A DNA stretch of 64,000 bases from GCA-2720975 sp964467985 (GCA_964467985.1 CAYXTP010000009.1:1-64000); one strand, 5' to 3'; counted from the stretch's first letter, positions 8,791 to 18,556 are shown. The notes: a model not told the origin generated them from the sequence alone. Made by a program: numbers and translations.

Positions 8791-10983
8791 TCACTCGCCT
8801 TCGGCGTCCGACACACTGGCCACGTCGAGGGCGAAGGCACTCAGTCCGTGGGTCACGGCGACGAGGGTCGCGCTCGCCGGGTGAACAGCCAGGTCCACAA
8901 CCGGGCAAGTGGGCAGGCCCCCACCGAGGGGAGACCAACTTGCCCCACCATCTGTAGAAGCGAAGACTCCCAGGTCCGTGCCCAGGTAGAGCACGTTGCG
9001 ATTGTCGGGGTCCTCGGCCAAAGCGGTGACGGGTTCGCTGGGCAGGTTGCCGGCCAGGCTCTCCCAGCTGGATCCGAAGTCGCCCGAGCGATAGACGTAG
9101 GGCTTGCGCTCCCCTCCAGATGCTCCGGACAGGGTGACGTAGAGGCGTTCGGGATCATGCACGGAGGCCACGACATCGGTCACGCGTTTGGATGGCAGTC
9201 CATCTCCTCTGCGCTCCCAGTTCTCCCCGCCGTCGCTTGTCATCTGCACGCAGCCGCCCCCTGCACCGGTGACAAGACGCGCTGGGTCGAGCTTGGACTC
9301 CGTCAAACACAGGATGGCTTCACCCCAGGCCTCGGGCCCGATCGGTTCCCAGCTTGCGCCCCGGTCCGGCGAACGAAAGACGGTCTCGGCGGCGCAATAG
9401 AGCAACCCCTCGGTATGGGGTGACGCCATGTAGGGCGTGTCCCATGCGAACCGCAACCCGCGCTCCTTGGGACGCACGTGAGCTGAACGCCGCAGCTCGC
9501 CACGTCGGCCCCGGTGCAAGTCGCCAAGCTGCTGGGCCCAGTAGACGATTGATGGGTCGAAGGGATCGGGGAAGCTCGAAAACCCATCGCCCCCCGACCA
9601 GGGGTCCAAGAAAATCTGTTGCCACGGATCCCTCCCGCCCGGGGAGAGGGCGGCGTCCGAGGGCCCCACGAGGGACGCGTTGTCCTGTGTGCCGCCCCAA
9701 ATGTGGAAGGGCTCCGTGTCGTCCAAGTGCACCTTGTAGAACTCGGCGATTGGCAGGTTGTTGAGGTGCAACCAACTCGCCGCCCGGTCCCAAGAGACAT
9801 ACAAGCCTCCATCCGTGCCCAACAGCACGCGCTGCGGTCGCTCGGGGTCGATCCAGATGTCGTGCATGTCCAGGTGCAGCCCCTTGCCCTCGTGTGCGTG
9901 CAGGCGTTGGACGTCCTCGCCCGCGCGCGAGAAGGTCCGACCTGCGTCTGCGGAGATCTGCAAGCGGAATCCGCAGATGTAGACGCGCTCGGCGTCGTCG
10001 GGTGCCACCCTCACGTCGCAGAAGTCCCAACCCACATAGGTGGGCACCTTGCCCTCATGGGTCTGCTCCCAGGTATCTCCATAGTCATCAGAGCGAAAGA
10101 GCAGACCTTGAACTCCGCCCCGCCCACCGCCTTCGGGCGAGTGATCCACAACGAGTGAGTACACCACCCCAGGTTGTGAGGCCGAGGCATCCACGGCCAC
10201 GCGACCCACGTGTTCTCCCTCCAGTAGCCCGCCGGAGAGCTTGGTCCACGTGTCGCCACCGTCCGTGCTGCGATGCACACCGCTCTTGGGACCGCTGCCG
10301 CGCTGCCACGATGTCGCCCAGAGGCGTTGGGGGTCGTTGGGATCCATCACGAGATCGATCACTCCGACGCGCTCGCCCGCGTCCAACACCCGCTCCCACG
10401 TCTCGCCCCCGTCCTGGCTCCGGTAGACACCCCGTTGGCCCTGCGCACTGTGTCGAGAGCCGATGACTGCGACGTAGACGAGTTCGGGATGGGTGGGATG
10501 CGAAACGACCTTGCCAATGTGGGCACTGCTGTTCAGACCCACGTTTACCCAAGAGGCGCCGGCATCGGTTGACTTGAATACGCCGGTCCCCTCAAAGGAC
10601 GTTCCGCTCAAGTGAGCTTCGCCAGTACCCACCCAGATCAGGTCTGGCTGTGCGCGGGAGACTTCCACATCCCCCACTGCGTAGGTGGACTCGTTGGCGA
10701 AGATGGGTGACCAGGTCAGTCCCCCATTGGTGGTTTTGAACACGCCACCTGCGCCGACGCCCGCGTAAATCGTTCCGGGGTCACCGGGGGGGCAATCGAC
10801 CGCTTCGATGCGGCCACCGCAGAATTTCGGACCCAAGGCACGCCATTGGAGTCCCTTGAAGGGCGACGCCGCTTGCTGCTCGAGGCGCGACGCCCAAGCC
10901 TTCAGGCGCTCCTCACCCGAGTGGCTTGAATCCTGCGAGGGTGCGGGCAGACACAGAAGAACGGGAAGAACATAGGTGAGCAT
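8791..10983 (-). CDS. Secreted BNR/Asp-box repeat beta-propeller protein (VPS10/sortilin-like)
   Basis: The 730-residue protein has a signal peptide (MLTYVLPVLLCLPAPSQ). I count about ten Asp-box turns of the S-x-D-x-G-x-x-W type: TNGGLTWSP, STDAGASWVN, SQDGGETWER, STDGGDTWTK, SDDYGDTWEQ, SADAGRTFSR, SPDRGASWEP, TSDGGENWER, SGDFGSSWES and STDGGASWSP. This predicts one large or two stacked beta-propellers. Related proteins are annotated as exo-alpha-sialidase-like, VPS10 domain or glycosyl hydrolase, but no sialidase Arg triad is evident, so binding without catalysis is equally likely. It is exported and convergent with the upstream oxidoreductase, with only 15 bp between stops. Confidence 0.82.
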   Translation of the reverse strand: MLTYVLPVLLCLPAPSQDSSHSGEERLKAWASRLEQQAASPFKGLQWRALGPKFCGGRIEAVDCPPGDPGTIYAGVGAGGVFKTTNGGLTWSPIFANESTYAVGDVEVSRAQPDLIWVGTGEAHLSGTSFEGTGVFKSTDAGASWVNVGLNSSAHIGKVVSHPTHPELVYVAVIGSRHSAQGQRGVYRSQDGGETWERVLDAGERVGVIDLVMDPNDPQRLWATSWQRGSGPKSGVHRSTDGGDTWTKLSGGLLEGEHVGRVAVDASASQPGVVYSLVVDHSPEGGGRGGVQGLLFRSDDYGDTWEQTHEGKVPTYVGWDFCDVRVAPDDAERVYICGFRLQISADAGRTFSRAGEDVQRLHAHEGKGLHLDMHDIWIDPERPQRVLLGTDGGLYVSWDRAASWLHLNNLPIAEFYKVHLDDTEPFHIWGGTQDNASLVGPSDAALSPGGRDPWQQIFLDPWSGGDGFSSFPDPFDPSIVYWAQQLGDLHRGRRGELRRSAHVRPKERGLRFAWDTPYMASPHTEGLLYCAAETVFRSPDRGASWEPIGPEAWGEAILCLTESKLDPARLVTGAGGGCVQMTSDGGENWERRGDGLPSKRVTDVVASVHDPERLYVTLSGASGGERKPYVYRSGDFGSSWESLAGNLPSEPVTALAEDPDNRNVLYLGTDLGVFASTDGGASWSPLGGGLPTCPVVDLAVHPASATLVAVTHGLSAFALDVASVSDAEGE

Positions 10984-11147
10984 GGCCGCATCCTAACCCC
11001 TAGGCCGACCAAGGATTGCGCTCGCGGCTCCCGGCCTGCGCCTTGGTGCGGGGAGGTCCATTGCAAGACGAGGGCGATCACTCGACGGGCAGCGGGGATC
11101 CGCCAGCAAGCCCTCCGCGATCGAGGTCGACCGAGCCGGGTGTTAGC

Positions 11148-12299
11148 ATGGCCGGCGTGCGACAAGGAAGGAAAGCCCTCGGATTCCGTGGCCGGCTAGC
11201 TCTGGCAGCGGGCTCCCTGCTGGCTACGCTACTCGTACTGGAAGTGGGCCTGCGCGTGCTGGGTATCGATCCCATGAGCGACCTGCGCGATCGCATCCTG
11301 CAGATCAATCACTTCGCCATCCGAGCATCCGTCAATCCGCGTCGAGCCTATGAGCTCGTGCCTGGAGCCCAAGGACCGGCCCACCGCTGCTTTATCTCCA
11401 TCAACTCCCATGGCATGCGAGACAAGGAGCGCGAGCTGCCCAAGGCCGCGGACCTGCTCCGTATTCTGGTGATCGGCGACTCGGTGACTTTCGGCGTTCA
11501 CGTGGAGGCCGAACAGACCTTCCCCGCACTGTTGGAGCAGCGCTGCGGGGAACGGGACATCCAGGCCGAGGTGTTCAACATGGGCGTCGTGGGCTACGAC
11601 ACCAGGCAATCCCTAGCATTTCTGGAGGAGACGGGTCTGGCCTTCAAGCCGGACATTGTCATCCTCGCGCATTGCATGAATGACGTTGAAGATGCGAGCG
11701 TGGACATCGCGTTACTCGAGAGTTTGAAAGTCTCGCGCAACCCTCTCGCCAACCTGCGTATCTCAGAGTGGCTACGCGCGCGCATGTTGGAGATTGAGGA
11801 TGCCTCCAATGGGACGCCTTCGCCGGACGGAGCAGGCCAGCAGGTCATTGTGGACGCAGACCTGGAGGTGGACCTGGATGAGCTAGCGACCACGGAGTTC
11901 ATCGCCCGGGGAGCCTTCTCAGTGCAAGGCAAGGACGCAGACCTGCTTGGGCTGTATGCCGATCCAGCTCGGCTGCGGGACCTGGGAGAGGCCTTTGCCC
12001 ACTTCTCCGATCTGAGCAGCAGGCATGACTTCCAGGCCGCGGTTGTGATCCTGCCTGTGCTCAGAGACGTCTCGCTCAAGGACGAGTGGACCGCGGCTTA
12101 TGGGCTTGTTGCAGACCATGCCCAGGCTGAGGGCCTGGCAGTGATAAACATGGCCCAAGCTCTGCGCCGACGATCACTGCGCAAGATGCGGGTCAGCGTG
12201 GACGACTACCTGCATCTGGGGGTCGAAGGGCACAAGGTTGTGGCAGATGCGCTGTTCGACGCACTTGAAGCGCAGGGTTTCCTGGCATCCAAGAAGTGA
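11148..12299 (+). CDS. SGNH/GDSL-type hydrolase, membrane-anchored
   Basis: The 383-residue protein has a single N-terminal membrane anchor or signal (ALAAGSLLATLLVLEVGLRVL, about 18-38). SGNH blocks follow: block I VIGDSVTFG with nucleophile Ser112, block II Gly in MGVVGYDTRQ, block III Asn in HCMNDVED, and block V Asp/His in VDDYLHLGVEGH. The family hydrolyses ester bonds, often O-acetyl groups on polysaccharides; the substrate is not indicated. The middle region (about 200-300) is an acidic insert of unknown role. The start is the Met of MAGVRQGRK; the 44 in-frame codons before it are low-complexity and non-coding in look. It is convergent with the CotH gene. Confidence 0.82.
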   Translation: MAGVRQGRKALGFRGRLALAAGSLLATLLVLEVGLRVLGIDPMSDLRDRILQINHFAIRASVNPRRAYELVPGAQGPAHRCFISINSHGMRDKERELPKAADLLRILVIGDSVTFGVHVEAEQTFPALLEQRCGERDIQAEVFNMGVVGYDTRQSLAFLEETGLAFKPDIVILAHCMNDVEDASVDIALLESLKVSRNPLANLRISEWLRARMLEIEDASNGTPSPDGAGQQVIVDADLEVDLDELATTEFIARGAFSVQGKDADLLGLYADPARLRDLGEAFAHFSDLSSRHDFQAAVVILPVLRDVSLKDEWTAAYGLVADHAQAEGLAVINMAQALRRRSLRKMRVSVDDYLHLGVEGHKVVADALFDALEAQGFLASKK

Positions 12300-12331
12300 C
12301 GTCAAGTGCCGTGGTCGGGACCTTGCCCCGG

Positions 12332-13984
12332 TCAGTTGAGCTGCGCTTCAATCACAATCGATCCTCGCACGCGAACCTCGCAGGACTGCGGGTACTGCGC
12401 GCCCCCTGCGACTTGCCAGCTCAACCCCGGAGTTGAACCAGTCTCCGCAGCCTCTAGCGAGAGCTCCTGACCGGCGAAGTACCAACCAGCGTAGGGCAGG
12501 GTCTCCGCATAACCGTCTATCAGAACTCTCAAACCCTCTGGTCCGTCCACTCGGCAGTGGAACGGCTCACCAACACCCAGGACCCGGCGAAGATCGGACC
12601 GCACAAACTCGCTGCGGTTGGCAATGAACTCGCCAATGCGCCTCAGTCCTCCCGCACCCAGCGTCTCACCATCGATGAACCCTCTATAGTATTGCAGGCG
12701 TTGCGCAAAGAAATCCGGGGTCAAGCGGTGATTCATCAACCCCGTCGCAAGGTCCAAGAAATAAGTCCCGTAGGATGGGTCTCCTCGGATGAGCTTCTTG
12801 AACAAGATTCCGCGCACGCACGCACTCTGGTGCTTGCGTGCTTGCGCGTTGCCGAAAGCAGCCATCAACGGCAGTTCCCCCAGCACCACGTCCATAGCCG
12901 CCTTCTCCCAGGAGGGTCCTGGCATGACCCTGCTTGTCGGGCGAAAACTGCGATCCATGTCCCAGTGAACCCAGCGCCAGCGCGGCTCGGACTCGGTGTG
13001 GTCGAGGTACATGGCGCCCTGTGCCCAGTCGTCGGTCCCGCACCAGATGATTGTGAAGAGGTGCCTGGATAGGTTGTCGATGTCGACGCGCTGGGAGACG
13101 AGTTTCAGCGCGTGCTCGTCCGCGGCGAGGTTCTCAGCCCATTCGATCAGGGCCTGGTTCGTCAGGTTGTCCTTCCTGGTGTCTGTCCCGCGGCTTCGAA
13201 AAAAAGAGAAGTCCGAGTGCCCCAGCCGCTCCTCCCACCGCGAACGAGTGAGGTGTTCCGTGTAGGAGTACATGCCTTGATCTTCCCCGTTGAGCAGAAA
13301 CCGTGTGGGGTGCATGGCCGGTGCGATCCCACCCACATGACGCGCGACATCAAAAGAAAGTGCGGAACTGACAACCGAGTCCCCTCTGATGATCAGACGC
13401 TTGATGGGCTGAACGAGTGCCCCTGGCAGGACGGTCTCGGGGATGGACAGCGCACCGTATTCCTCTCGGAAGTAGAGCCTGAAACTCGCCCAGCCCTTCT
13501 CAAAGCGCTCGGGGTGGCCGTGCAGACGTACTCCACACTGACCTGAGAACAACAGCTGGCTTCCATCAAACAGCGAGACGTGCGCCCTTCGCTCAGCGCC
13601 CACCTCGGCGTTAGGAATGAGGCCATACACCTCGCCGTTCATGCTGCCCTCGTCGATTGCGAGGGAAACCAGATGTGAACCGTCGCGCAGAAATGGTTCC
13701 GCTGCAGGCGCACTCTCTGTCGCCGAATCGCGGTCTTTGTGGATAGTGTACACCGGCGATCGGGGCTTCCCGCGCCAGCGCCAGTCCACGTGAGGTCGGG
13801 TCTTCGCCATCAACCCGAGCCCTCTGAAGATGCGGCCGTAATCACCCGAGTCCAAGATCCGTTCGGGCACAGTGGGGTCGCGCATGACCCGGCGCGGGGA
13901 GTCTAGCCACTCCCAGGATTCGATCAGGTATCCGAATGTCCCCATCGAAAGCAGGGAGAGGGTGATGACGATGGGAGGTCGCAC
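12332..13984 (-). CDS. CotH kinase family protein
   Basis: The 550-residue protein has an N-terminal membrane or signal segment (IVITLSLLSMGTFGYLI) and the CotH fold. Key motifs are SGQCGVRLHGHPER near the nucleotide loop, FLLNGEDQGMYSYTEHL, and WRWVHWDMDRSF, where the Asp of DMDRSF matches the metal-binding position. CotH proteins are atypical secreted kinases that phosphorylate Ser on surface proteins. A 130-residue C-terminal beta domain follows. It is the last gene of a three-gene operon with DUF4956 (9-bp gap) and VTC proteins, a combination that recurs in diverse bacteria. The likely site is the cell surface; the phosphorylation target is unknown. Confidence 0.85.
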   Translation of the reverse strand: MRPPIVITLSLLSMGTFGYLIESWEWLDSPRRVMRDPTVPERILDSGDYGRIFRGLGLMAKTRPHVDWRWRGKPRSPVYTIHKDRDSATESAPAAEPFLRDGSHLVSLAIDEGSMNGEVYGLIPNAEVGAERRAHVSLFDGSQLLFSGQCGVRLHGHPERFEKGWASFRLYFREEYGALSIPETVLPGALVQPIKRLIIRGDSVVSSALSFDVARHVGGIAPAMHPTRFLLNGEDQGMYSYTEHLTRSRWEERLGHSDFSFFRSRGTDTRKDNLTNQALIEWAENLAADEHALKLVSQRVDIDNLSRHLFTIIWCGTDDWAQGAMYLDHTESEPRWRWVHWDMDRSFRPTSRVMPGPSWEKAAMDVVLGELPLMAAFGNAQARKHQSACVRGILFKKLIRGDPSYGTYFLDLATGLMNHRLTPDFFAQRLQYYRGFIDGETLGAGGLRRIGEFIANRSEFVRSDLRRVLGVGEPFHCRVDGPEGLRVLIDGYAETLPYAGWYFAGQELSLEAAETGSTPGLSWQVAGGAQYPQSCEVRVRGSIVIEAQLN

Positions 13985-13993
13985 CGGACTAAC

Positions 13994-14695
13994 TCAAGAA
14001 GCTCCCGGGCGGTCGAAGTAGATGTCGCAGGATCCCCCGGCCGCAGCGCCCTTGACGGCCGTGCGCAACCCACCCACACGGTTCTCCGCCAGTCCCGAAA
14101 AACGGTAGGAGAGACACATGCCCGCATCATCTTGGGTCACGCTGTCCATTCCGCCCATGGGTAACTCGCGGGCGAGCAAGGCGATCATGGAGTCCTGGCT
14201 GGCCTCGTCCGAACTGCCCGGCATGCGGACGATGATCAGGCCGTGACCCGCAGGGCGCCTGCGGCCGACCACCCTCGACATGACCACGAGCGCGGTCACG
14301 GCGGAGGTCAAAATGATGGTGAGGAAGAGAATATTGAGGGCCGCACAGCACAGGGACGTGGCGACCACGAGCATGATGAACGCCACCTCTTCGGGCTCTT
14401 TGATCGGAGTACGGAAGCGAACGATCGAGAGCGCACCGAGTAGCCCCAAGGAAAGGGGAAGAGAGAACTGGATCGAGATGAAAATCGCGGTGATCGAGAT
14501 CCCGAGCAGTGGGAAGGCCCTGTGTATGCTGCTCCCTGCTGAACGCGTCTGGTAGAAAACGCCGTAGAGGTAGGATGCAAAGAGGGCGCTCAGCAGTGAC
14601 ATCAACATGGCCAGGCCCCACAGGACCAAGCCGGTCTGCTCCCCCACTTGAACATTGAAGTCCGACAGCTGCTCGAGATACTTTCCCCAATCCAT
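13994..14695 (-). CDS. DUF4956 membrane protein
   Basis: The 233-residue protein has four membrane helices in its first 150 residues (LVLWGLAMLMSLLSALFASY, FPLLGISITAIFISIQ, LSLGLLGALSIV, and the pair around FIMLVVATSLCCAALNILFL). The diagnostic DUF4956 stretch is ALSIVRFRTPIKEPEEVAF (about 90-108), between helices. The soluble tail of about 80 residues resembles the ferredoxin-like domain seen in related proteins. It lies between the VTC gene (8-bp gap) and the CotH gene (9-bp gap), so the three are surely one transcript. Its role is unknown; a membrane partner for the VTC catalytic domain is the obvious hypothesis. The start is the first Met. Confidence 0.85.
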   Translation of the reverse strand: MDWGKYLEQLSDFNVQVGEQTGLVLWGLAMLMSLLSALFASYLYGVFYQTRSAGSSIHRAFPLLGISITAIFISIQFSLPLSLGLLGALSIVRFRTPIKEPEEVAFIMLVVATSLCCAALNILFLTIILTSAVTALVVMSRVVGRRRPAGHGLIIVRMPGSSDEASQDSMIALLARELPMGGMDSVTQDDAGMCLSYRFSGLAENRVGGLRTAVKGAAAGGSCDIYFDRPGAS

Positions 14696-14703
14696 TCGTT
14701 ACC

Positions 14704-15429
14704 TCAACTTGCTCGTTGGTGGGCGTAGCGAATGAATCGCTCGCAACTGCTGTACTTGGAAAAGGCCTCCTTGCGGCATCCGAAGGCACGGAATTCGCTC
14801 AGGCTAGCAGGCAGGTCATCGAGTTCGCCTTTCACTTCGAATACGGACTCCCGCAGGCTGAAGGGACGGCTGAAGGGTAGGCGTGTGGTGTTTGTGCGCG
14901 AGATGCTGATCTGCGTGTCGAGACTGAGCCGTGATCCGTTACTCGGGTCGACGAATCGATAGCGCACATAGCGGATCTCAAAGGCCGGCAGCAGGGCCCT
15001 GGGAATGGCCAGACCCTGCTCGCGCATGACGTCCAGCACGTCGCGCAGTCGCTGTGCAGACAGGGGAGTCTGGGCAATCTCCCTGGCGGGGATCCCGGTG
15101 TCGAAGCGCAACTTATTGCGCAGGGCGCCGTCCTTGGCCTTAAGCTCCAATATCCCGGTTCCGATCGGTTCAGCTGTGTGCTTGGAGGCGTACCAACGCA
15201 GCCGAACCTTGGACTTCAGCCGTGAGCCGTTCAGCTTCTCACGCAGGTGCAGCCAGTTGGGTGTGTCGTAGTAGATGCTCGAAACGACACCCTCAGGCCA
15301 GCTGCGATCCCGATGGCAGCGCGCGTTCAGGTAGCCGAGAATCCTGGGCACGGCCCGATCGGCCAAGACGAATTTTGTCTCTCGGCTCCCCTGGGGGGTC
15401 TCCGAGGCACTCTCGACGCGGGGGGGCAT
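14704..15429 (-). CDS. VTC-domain protein (polyphosphate polymerase-like)
   Basis: The 241-residue protein matches the VTC tunnel domain of the CYTH/triphosphate-tunnel superfamily. It shows alternating charged strands: ETKFVL, VSSIYYDT, KSKVRLRWY, ILELKAKDG, FEIRYVRYRF, RLSLDTQISISR, VFEVKGELDDLP and a terminal FSKYSSCERF. In yeast Vtc4 this fold makes polyphosphate from ATP. The basic and acidic tunnel residues (Arg/Lys in KVRLR, Glu in ELK and EVK) are present, so a nucleotide- or polyphosphate-handling enzyme is likely. It is the first gene of the VTC-DUF4956-CotH operon. No signal peptide is present, so it should be cytoplasmic, probably docked on the DUF4956 protein. Confidence 0.85.
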   Translation of the reverse strand: MPPRVESASETPQGSRETKFVLADRAVPRILGYLNARCHRDRSWPEGVVSSIYYDTPNWLHLREKLNGSRLKSKVRLRWYASKHTAEPIGTGILELKAKDGALRNKLRFDTGIPAREIAQTPLSAQRLRDVLDVMREQGLAIPRALLPAFEIRYVRYRFVDPSNGSRLSLDTQISISRTNTTRLPFSRPFSLRESVFEVKGELDDLPASLSEFRAFGCRKEAFSKYSSCERFIRYAHQRAS

Positions 15430-15660
15430 GGTTCTACACTATCGGGTTGGGGGCCCCCCCTCGGCGTCTTTTTGGCTGGAAAGTGCCCCTGGGAAGATCG
15501 CCCAAGGGCCCCCGGCACGAGAACCCGCGCTGAAAGCTGGCAGGCCCCAGGGCCGCACCCAGTCAGCCCGACTCTCAGGCCGGGAGCTGAAATTGAAACA
15601 CGGCGCCACCGGTGACAATCCACCCGTGACGCCGTGCGGCTATCCTTTCTTGTGCTTCGT

Positions 15661-17100
15661 TCAGTCGCAGAAAGTCACGGACAGTCCGTCGGAGAGGTTG
15701 TGGCCCGCACCGCCACCGGCGGGGTCACGGTACCAGGCTTGGAAGTGCCAGGTCGTTCCAGGCAGCAGGCCTGAATTCCAACCGGCCGTCATGTCGGGCT
15801 GGATGACCAGCACGCCATTGCTGGCTTGCACAACGGGTAGGCGTACCAGCTTGCCGGTCAGACAAAGGGAACCGTTGCCCAAGGCCGCGGGTGCCTGGGT
15901 GCTGGATCCGTAAAAGAAGATCCCGAACTGATCGGGCACGGGGCCGGCGCGCAACTCCAGCGCGTTGGCTGCCACAGAAACTTGGTTGTTGGATGTCAGA
16001 AGCGCCCCCGCTCCCACGGAATTGGGGGAGGTCACGCAGAAACTGGCCGTACCACCGTTGCAACCCACCGGCACGCTGGCTTCCCAGGTGACGAAACCAA
16101 AGGGCTGGTAGCGGACCCCCCAGCCGAGGATCGTGCCACCGTCAGCGCTGATGTCGATGACGTTGGCCAACTGGTAGTTGTCGAGGCCCGAAACACCGAG
16201 GCCCGTCAAGTAGTCGCTGAGAAAGAGGATGCCGGACTGCTCAGTCCAGATCGTGGCGAAGGTCGTTCCCTGCCACAGGTCCCAGTTGCCGCCGACCACA
16301 ACGGATCCGTCTTCTGACGTGCGACCAGCCCAGTTGTAGTTTTGGACAGGGTCCACTCCGGGAACCTGGCCAAAGTTGACGAAGCCGTCACCCGGCGTCC
16401 AGCGGTACCCACCGCCGTTCTCGTTGCCAACGATGACCGAACCGTCGGAATTGATGTCGAGGATCTCTCCGTAGCCGTTGGGATTCGCGGGGCGTGCGAG
16501 GAAGAGGGTTTCAACCAGGGCCGAATCCCAGAGTGCCGCCCGGCGCGTTCCGTTGTCGTGCTCATCGAATCCGCCGATCCACTGACCATCGCCCGAGATC
16601 GCCGTGGCCCGCGAGCTACGCGAGCCCATTTGGGGCAACTCGGTGACTTGTTGGCTGGTGGAGTCCCAGCGGAACCCGCGCGCCTTCCAGTCACTGCGCC
16701 AGCCCAGACCGACTACGGCCGAACCGTCGGCGGACATGTCATAGGTCGTTCCATGGGAGTTGCTGGGCGGGCTCTGTCCGGGCAGGCCTCCCAAGTCGAC
16801 CCAACCACCTGCTTGGGTCCAGACTGCGGGACCGTCAAATCCGGACACTCCAACTCGATTGCCCGCGACGACCGAGCCGTCGGCAGAGACTTCCGTGCCT
16901 TGGCTGCCGCCGATGGAGACCAGGCCCCCGGCCTGGGTCCAGTACCAGGCACCCTGGCCGTCCGAACCCACAACGGTGGAGGTGTCGGGTGTGAATGAGC
17001 TAGCGCCGCCGACCTCGGGTCGCTCGACGAATTGGCTTTGGGCCGCGGACACTGCGGTGAGGCAGAGGCCCACGCTGAGTAGGGTCAGGGGAAACTTCAT
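15661..17100 (-). CDS. Secreted HAF-repeat protein with shared C-terminal domain
   Basis: The 479-residue protein has a signal peptide (MKFPLTLLSVGLCLTAVSAAQS). Residues 30-340 contain about seven HAF-type beta repeats recognisable by alternating phrases: WTQAGGWVDLGGLPGQS, YDMSADGSAVVG, AISGDGQWIGG, DINSDGSVIVG, TSEDGSVVVGG and DISADGGTILG. Such repeats form extracellular beta-propeller-like domains. The last 130 residues (from ASFCVTSPNSVG to GHNLSDGLSVTF) are a diverged copy of the domain that ends the proteins at 50-958 and 44721-47480, with WHFQAWYRD conserved. The function is unknown; it is extracellular or surface-bound. A 188-bp AT-richer region separates it from the divergent gene at 17289. 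Confidence 0.8.
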   Translation of the reverse strand: MKFPLTLLSVGLCLTAVSAAQSQFVERPEVGGASSFTPDTSTVVGSDGQGAWYWTQAGGLVSIGGSQGTEVSADGSVVAGNRVGVSGFDGPAVWTQAGGWVDLGGLPGQSPPSNSHGTTYDMSADGSAVVGLGWRSDWKARGFRWDSTSQQVTELPQMGSRSSRATAISGDGQWIGGFDEHDNGTRRAALWDSALVETLFLARPANPNGYGEILDINSDGSVIVGNENGGGYRWTPGDGFVNFGQVPGVDPVQNYNWAGRTSEDGSVVVGGNWDLWQGTTFATIWTEQSGILFLSDYLTGLGVSGLDNYQLANVIDISADGGTILGWGVRYQPFGFVTWEASVPVGCNGGTASFCVTSPNSVGAGALLTSNNQVSVAANALELRAGPVPDQFGIFFYGSSTQAPAALGNGSLCLTGKLVRLPVVQASNGVLVIQPDMTAGWNSGLLPGTTWHFQAWYRDPAGGGAGHNLSDGLSVTFCD

Positions 17101-17288
17101 GATCGCTTGCGGCGCATCGTTTGCGCTCGGGGTTGTGTCTTGAGTTGGCGAGACCTGGCATCCAGGACTCGATCGCCATCAGAACCCGATTCCCAAGCGA
17201 GCGCAATTCTTTCTCAGCAATTTTCCTAGAAATCTATGAGGAGGTTGCATAGGATCGCTTCAGGAAGCGACAATGCCCGCAGCATCCC

Positions 17289-18497
17289 ATGAGCACCCAA
17301 GCCACCAAGAAGCCCGGTCAGAACCTGAAACAGCAGGTTCAGGAAGTCGGCGAAGACCTCTCCCGCGCCCTCAGCCGGGTGCTGGAGGCCATCCCGGGAT
17401 CCCCGCACCCCCCGCAGAGATTGGCGGACCAGCTCGGAACCACTGTGGTGAACACCAGCCGGCTCTTGAAGGCCCTGTCTGCTGGCGACCCGATCGCAGT
17501 CCTGGCTCACGCCCCGGGCCCGGAACCCCTGCGCCGAATTCTGAAGTCCATGCGCGGCAAGGGACCGCAACGCGCCTTGTTGGAGCGCGCGCAGAAAGTA
17601 GTCGAGCGCTTCGAGAGGATGATCCAGGAAGAGGGCGGCGACCGGGGATCGTTCGACGCGGTGCTCGCCACCTGGTTGCCCGAGCAGCGCCGCCGCTTCG
17701 AGGCTCGACGTAGACAGGCGGCCTTCAAAGCAATGAGCGAGCTGCGCGGCTGCTCTTGTGACATCGACCTGTCGACACTGTTGCTCTGCCCCTCTCAAAC
17801 GCCTGACCGCATGGACATTGCTTGCTTGCAGGCCACCTATGGGCTCAGGCGCATGCGTCCAGGTGTCCCGATCAAGTTTGGAACGCGACGCCTGACGCAG
17901 GAGGACGACCCCCGTCACCCAGCCGACCTCGATGGCAATCCCGCGATAGACGGCCTGAGCTCAGTGCGCTTGGACGACTTCTGTGTCGCGCCTCCCGCAC
18001 CACTCGAGCCAAGGGTAGTCGGGAGTACGGTTCTATACCTACTCGGCGAAACGGGGTTCGGACCTCGCTCCGCCGTTGACATCGTTCTGGGCGAATTGAA
18101 CCGATCGGAATTGCCCCTCGAACCCGATGCAGGAGAGGAGCGTTTCTTCTTCCACCAGGCCGCTGTACCGGCCCGGCGAGCGCACTTCGACTTGCTGGCG
18201 CACCGCGACCTGTTCGACGGCAAGGCGCCGCGCTTGGTGGTCTACGACACAACGTGTGAAGGCCCCGCCGTCGTGAACGACCCCTTGCGAGCCTCGGATC
18301 AAATCGAGGTGTCAGAAACTGTCCAGAGCTGGGATGCCGCCGGGGACGCTCTACACGGTGCGGGAATCCCGCGTTACTCAGACCTGGTCACGAGCGCCTG
18401 CGGCCGGCTGGGTTGGGAGTTGGCAGACTTGCGCCTGCACCGCCTGGTTGTCGAGCACCCCCTGCTGGGTATGCAGCTCTGCCTGTCCTTCGGGTAG
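17289..18497 (+). CDS. Conserved hypothetical protein with winged-helix-like N-terminus
   Basis: The 402-residue protein begins with a helical region containing a possible winged helix-turn-helix (PPQRLADQLGTTVVNTSRLLKALSA, about 40-65), as in IclR/MarR-type regulators. A coiled-coil-like stretch (RALLERAQKVVERFERMI) comes next, then a mixed alpha/beta part of about 250 residues with Cys in RGCSCDIDLSTLLLC. No ligand-binding family is recognisable. It could be a transcription factor or a phage-like accessory protein; I cannot decide. A good ribosome site (agaaatctatgaggagg, 17223 on) lies well upstream, and the Met used is the first before the HTH. A strong inverted repeat follows the stop codon. 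Confidence 0.6.
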   Translation: MSTQATKKPGQNLKQQVQEVGEDLSRALSRVLEAIPGSPHPPQRLADQLGTTVVNTSRLLKALSAGDPIAVLAHAPGPEPLRRILKSMRGKGPQRALLERAQKVVERFERMIQEEGGDRGSFDAVLATWLPEQRRRFEARRRQAAFKAMSELRGCSCDIDLSTLLLCPSQTPDRMDIACLQATYGLRRMRPGVPIKFGTRRLTQEDDPRHPADLDGNPAIDGLSSVRLDDFCVAPPAPLEPRVVGSTVLYLLGETGFGPRSAVDIVLGELNRSELPLEPDAGEERFFFHQAAVPARRAHFDLLAHRDLFDGKAPRLVVYDTTCEGPAVVNDPLRASDQIEVSETVQSWDAAGDALHGAGIPRYSDLVTSACGRLGWELADLRLHRLVVEHPLLGMQLCLSFG

Positions 18498-18556
18498 ACC
18501 GGCCCGCCGGTTTCTTCGCTCCCAGGAGTGACGTGTCCGTAAAGCGCGAACGAATA

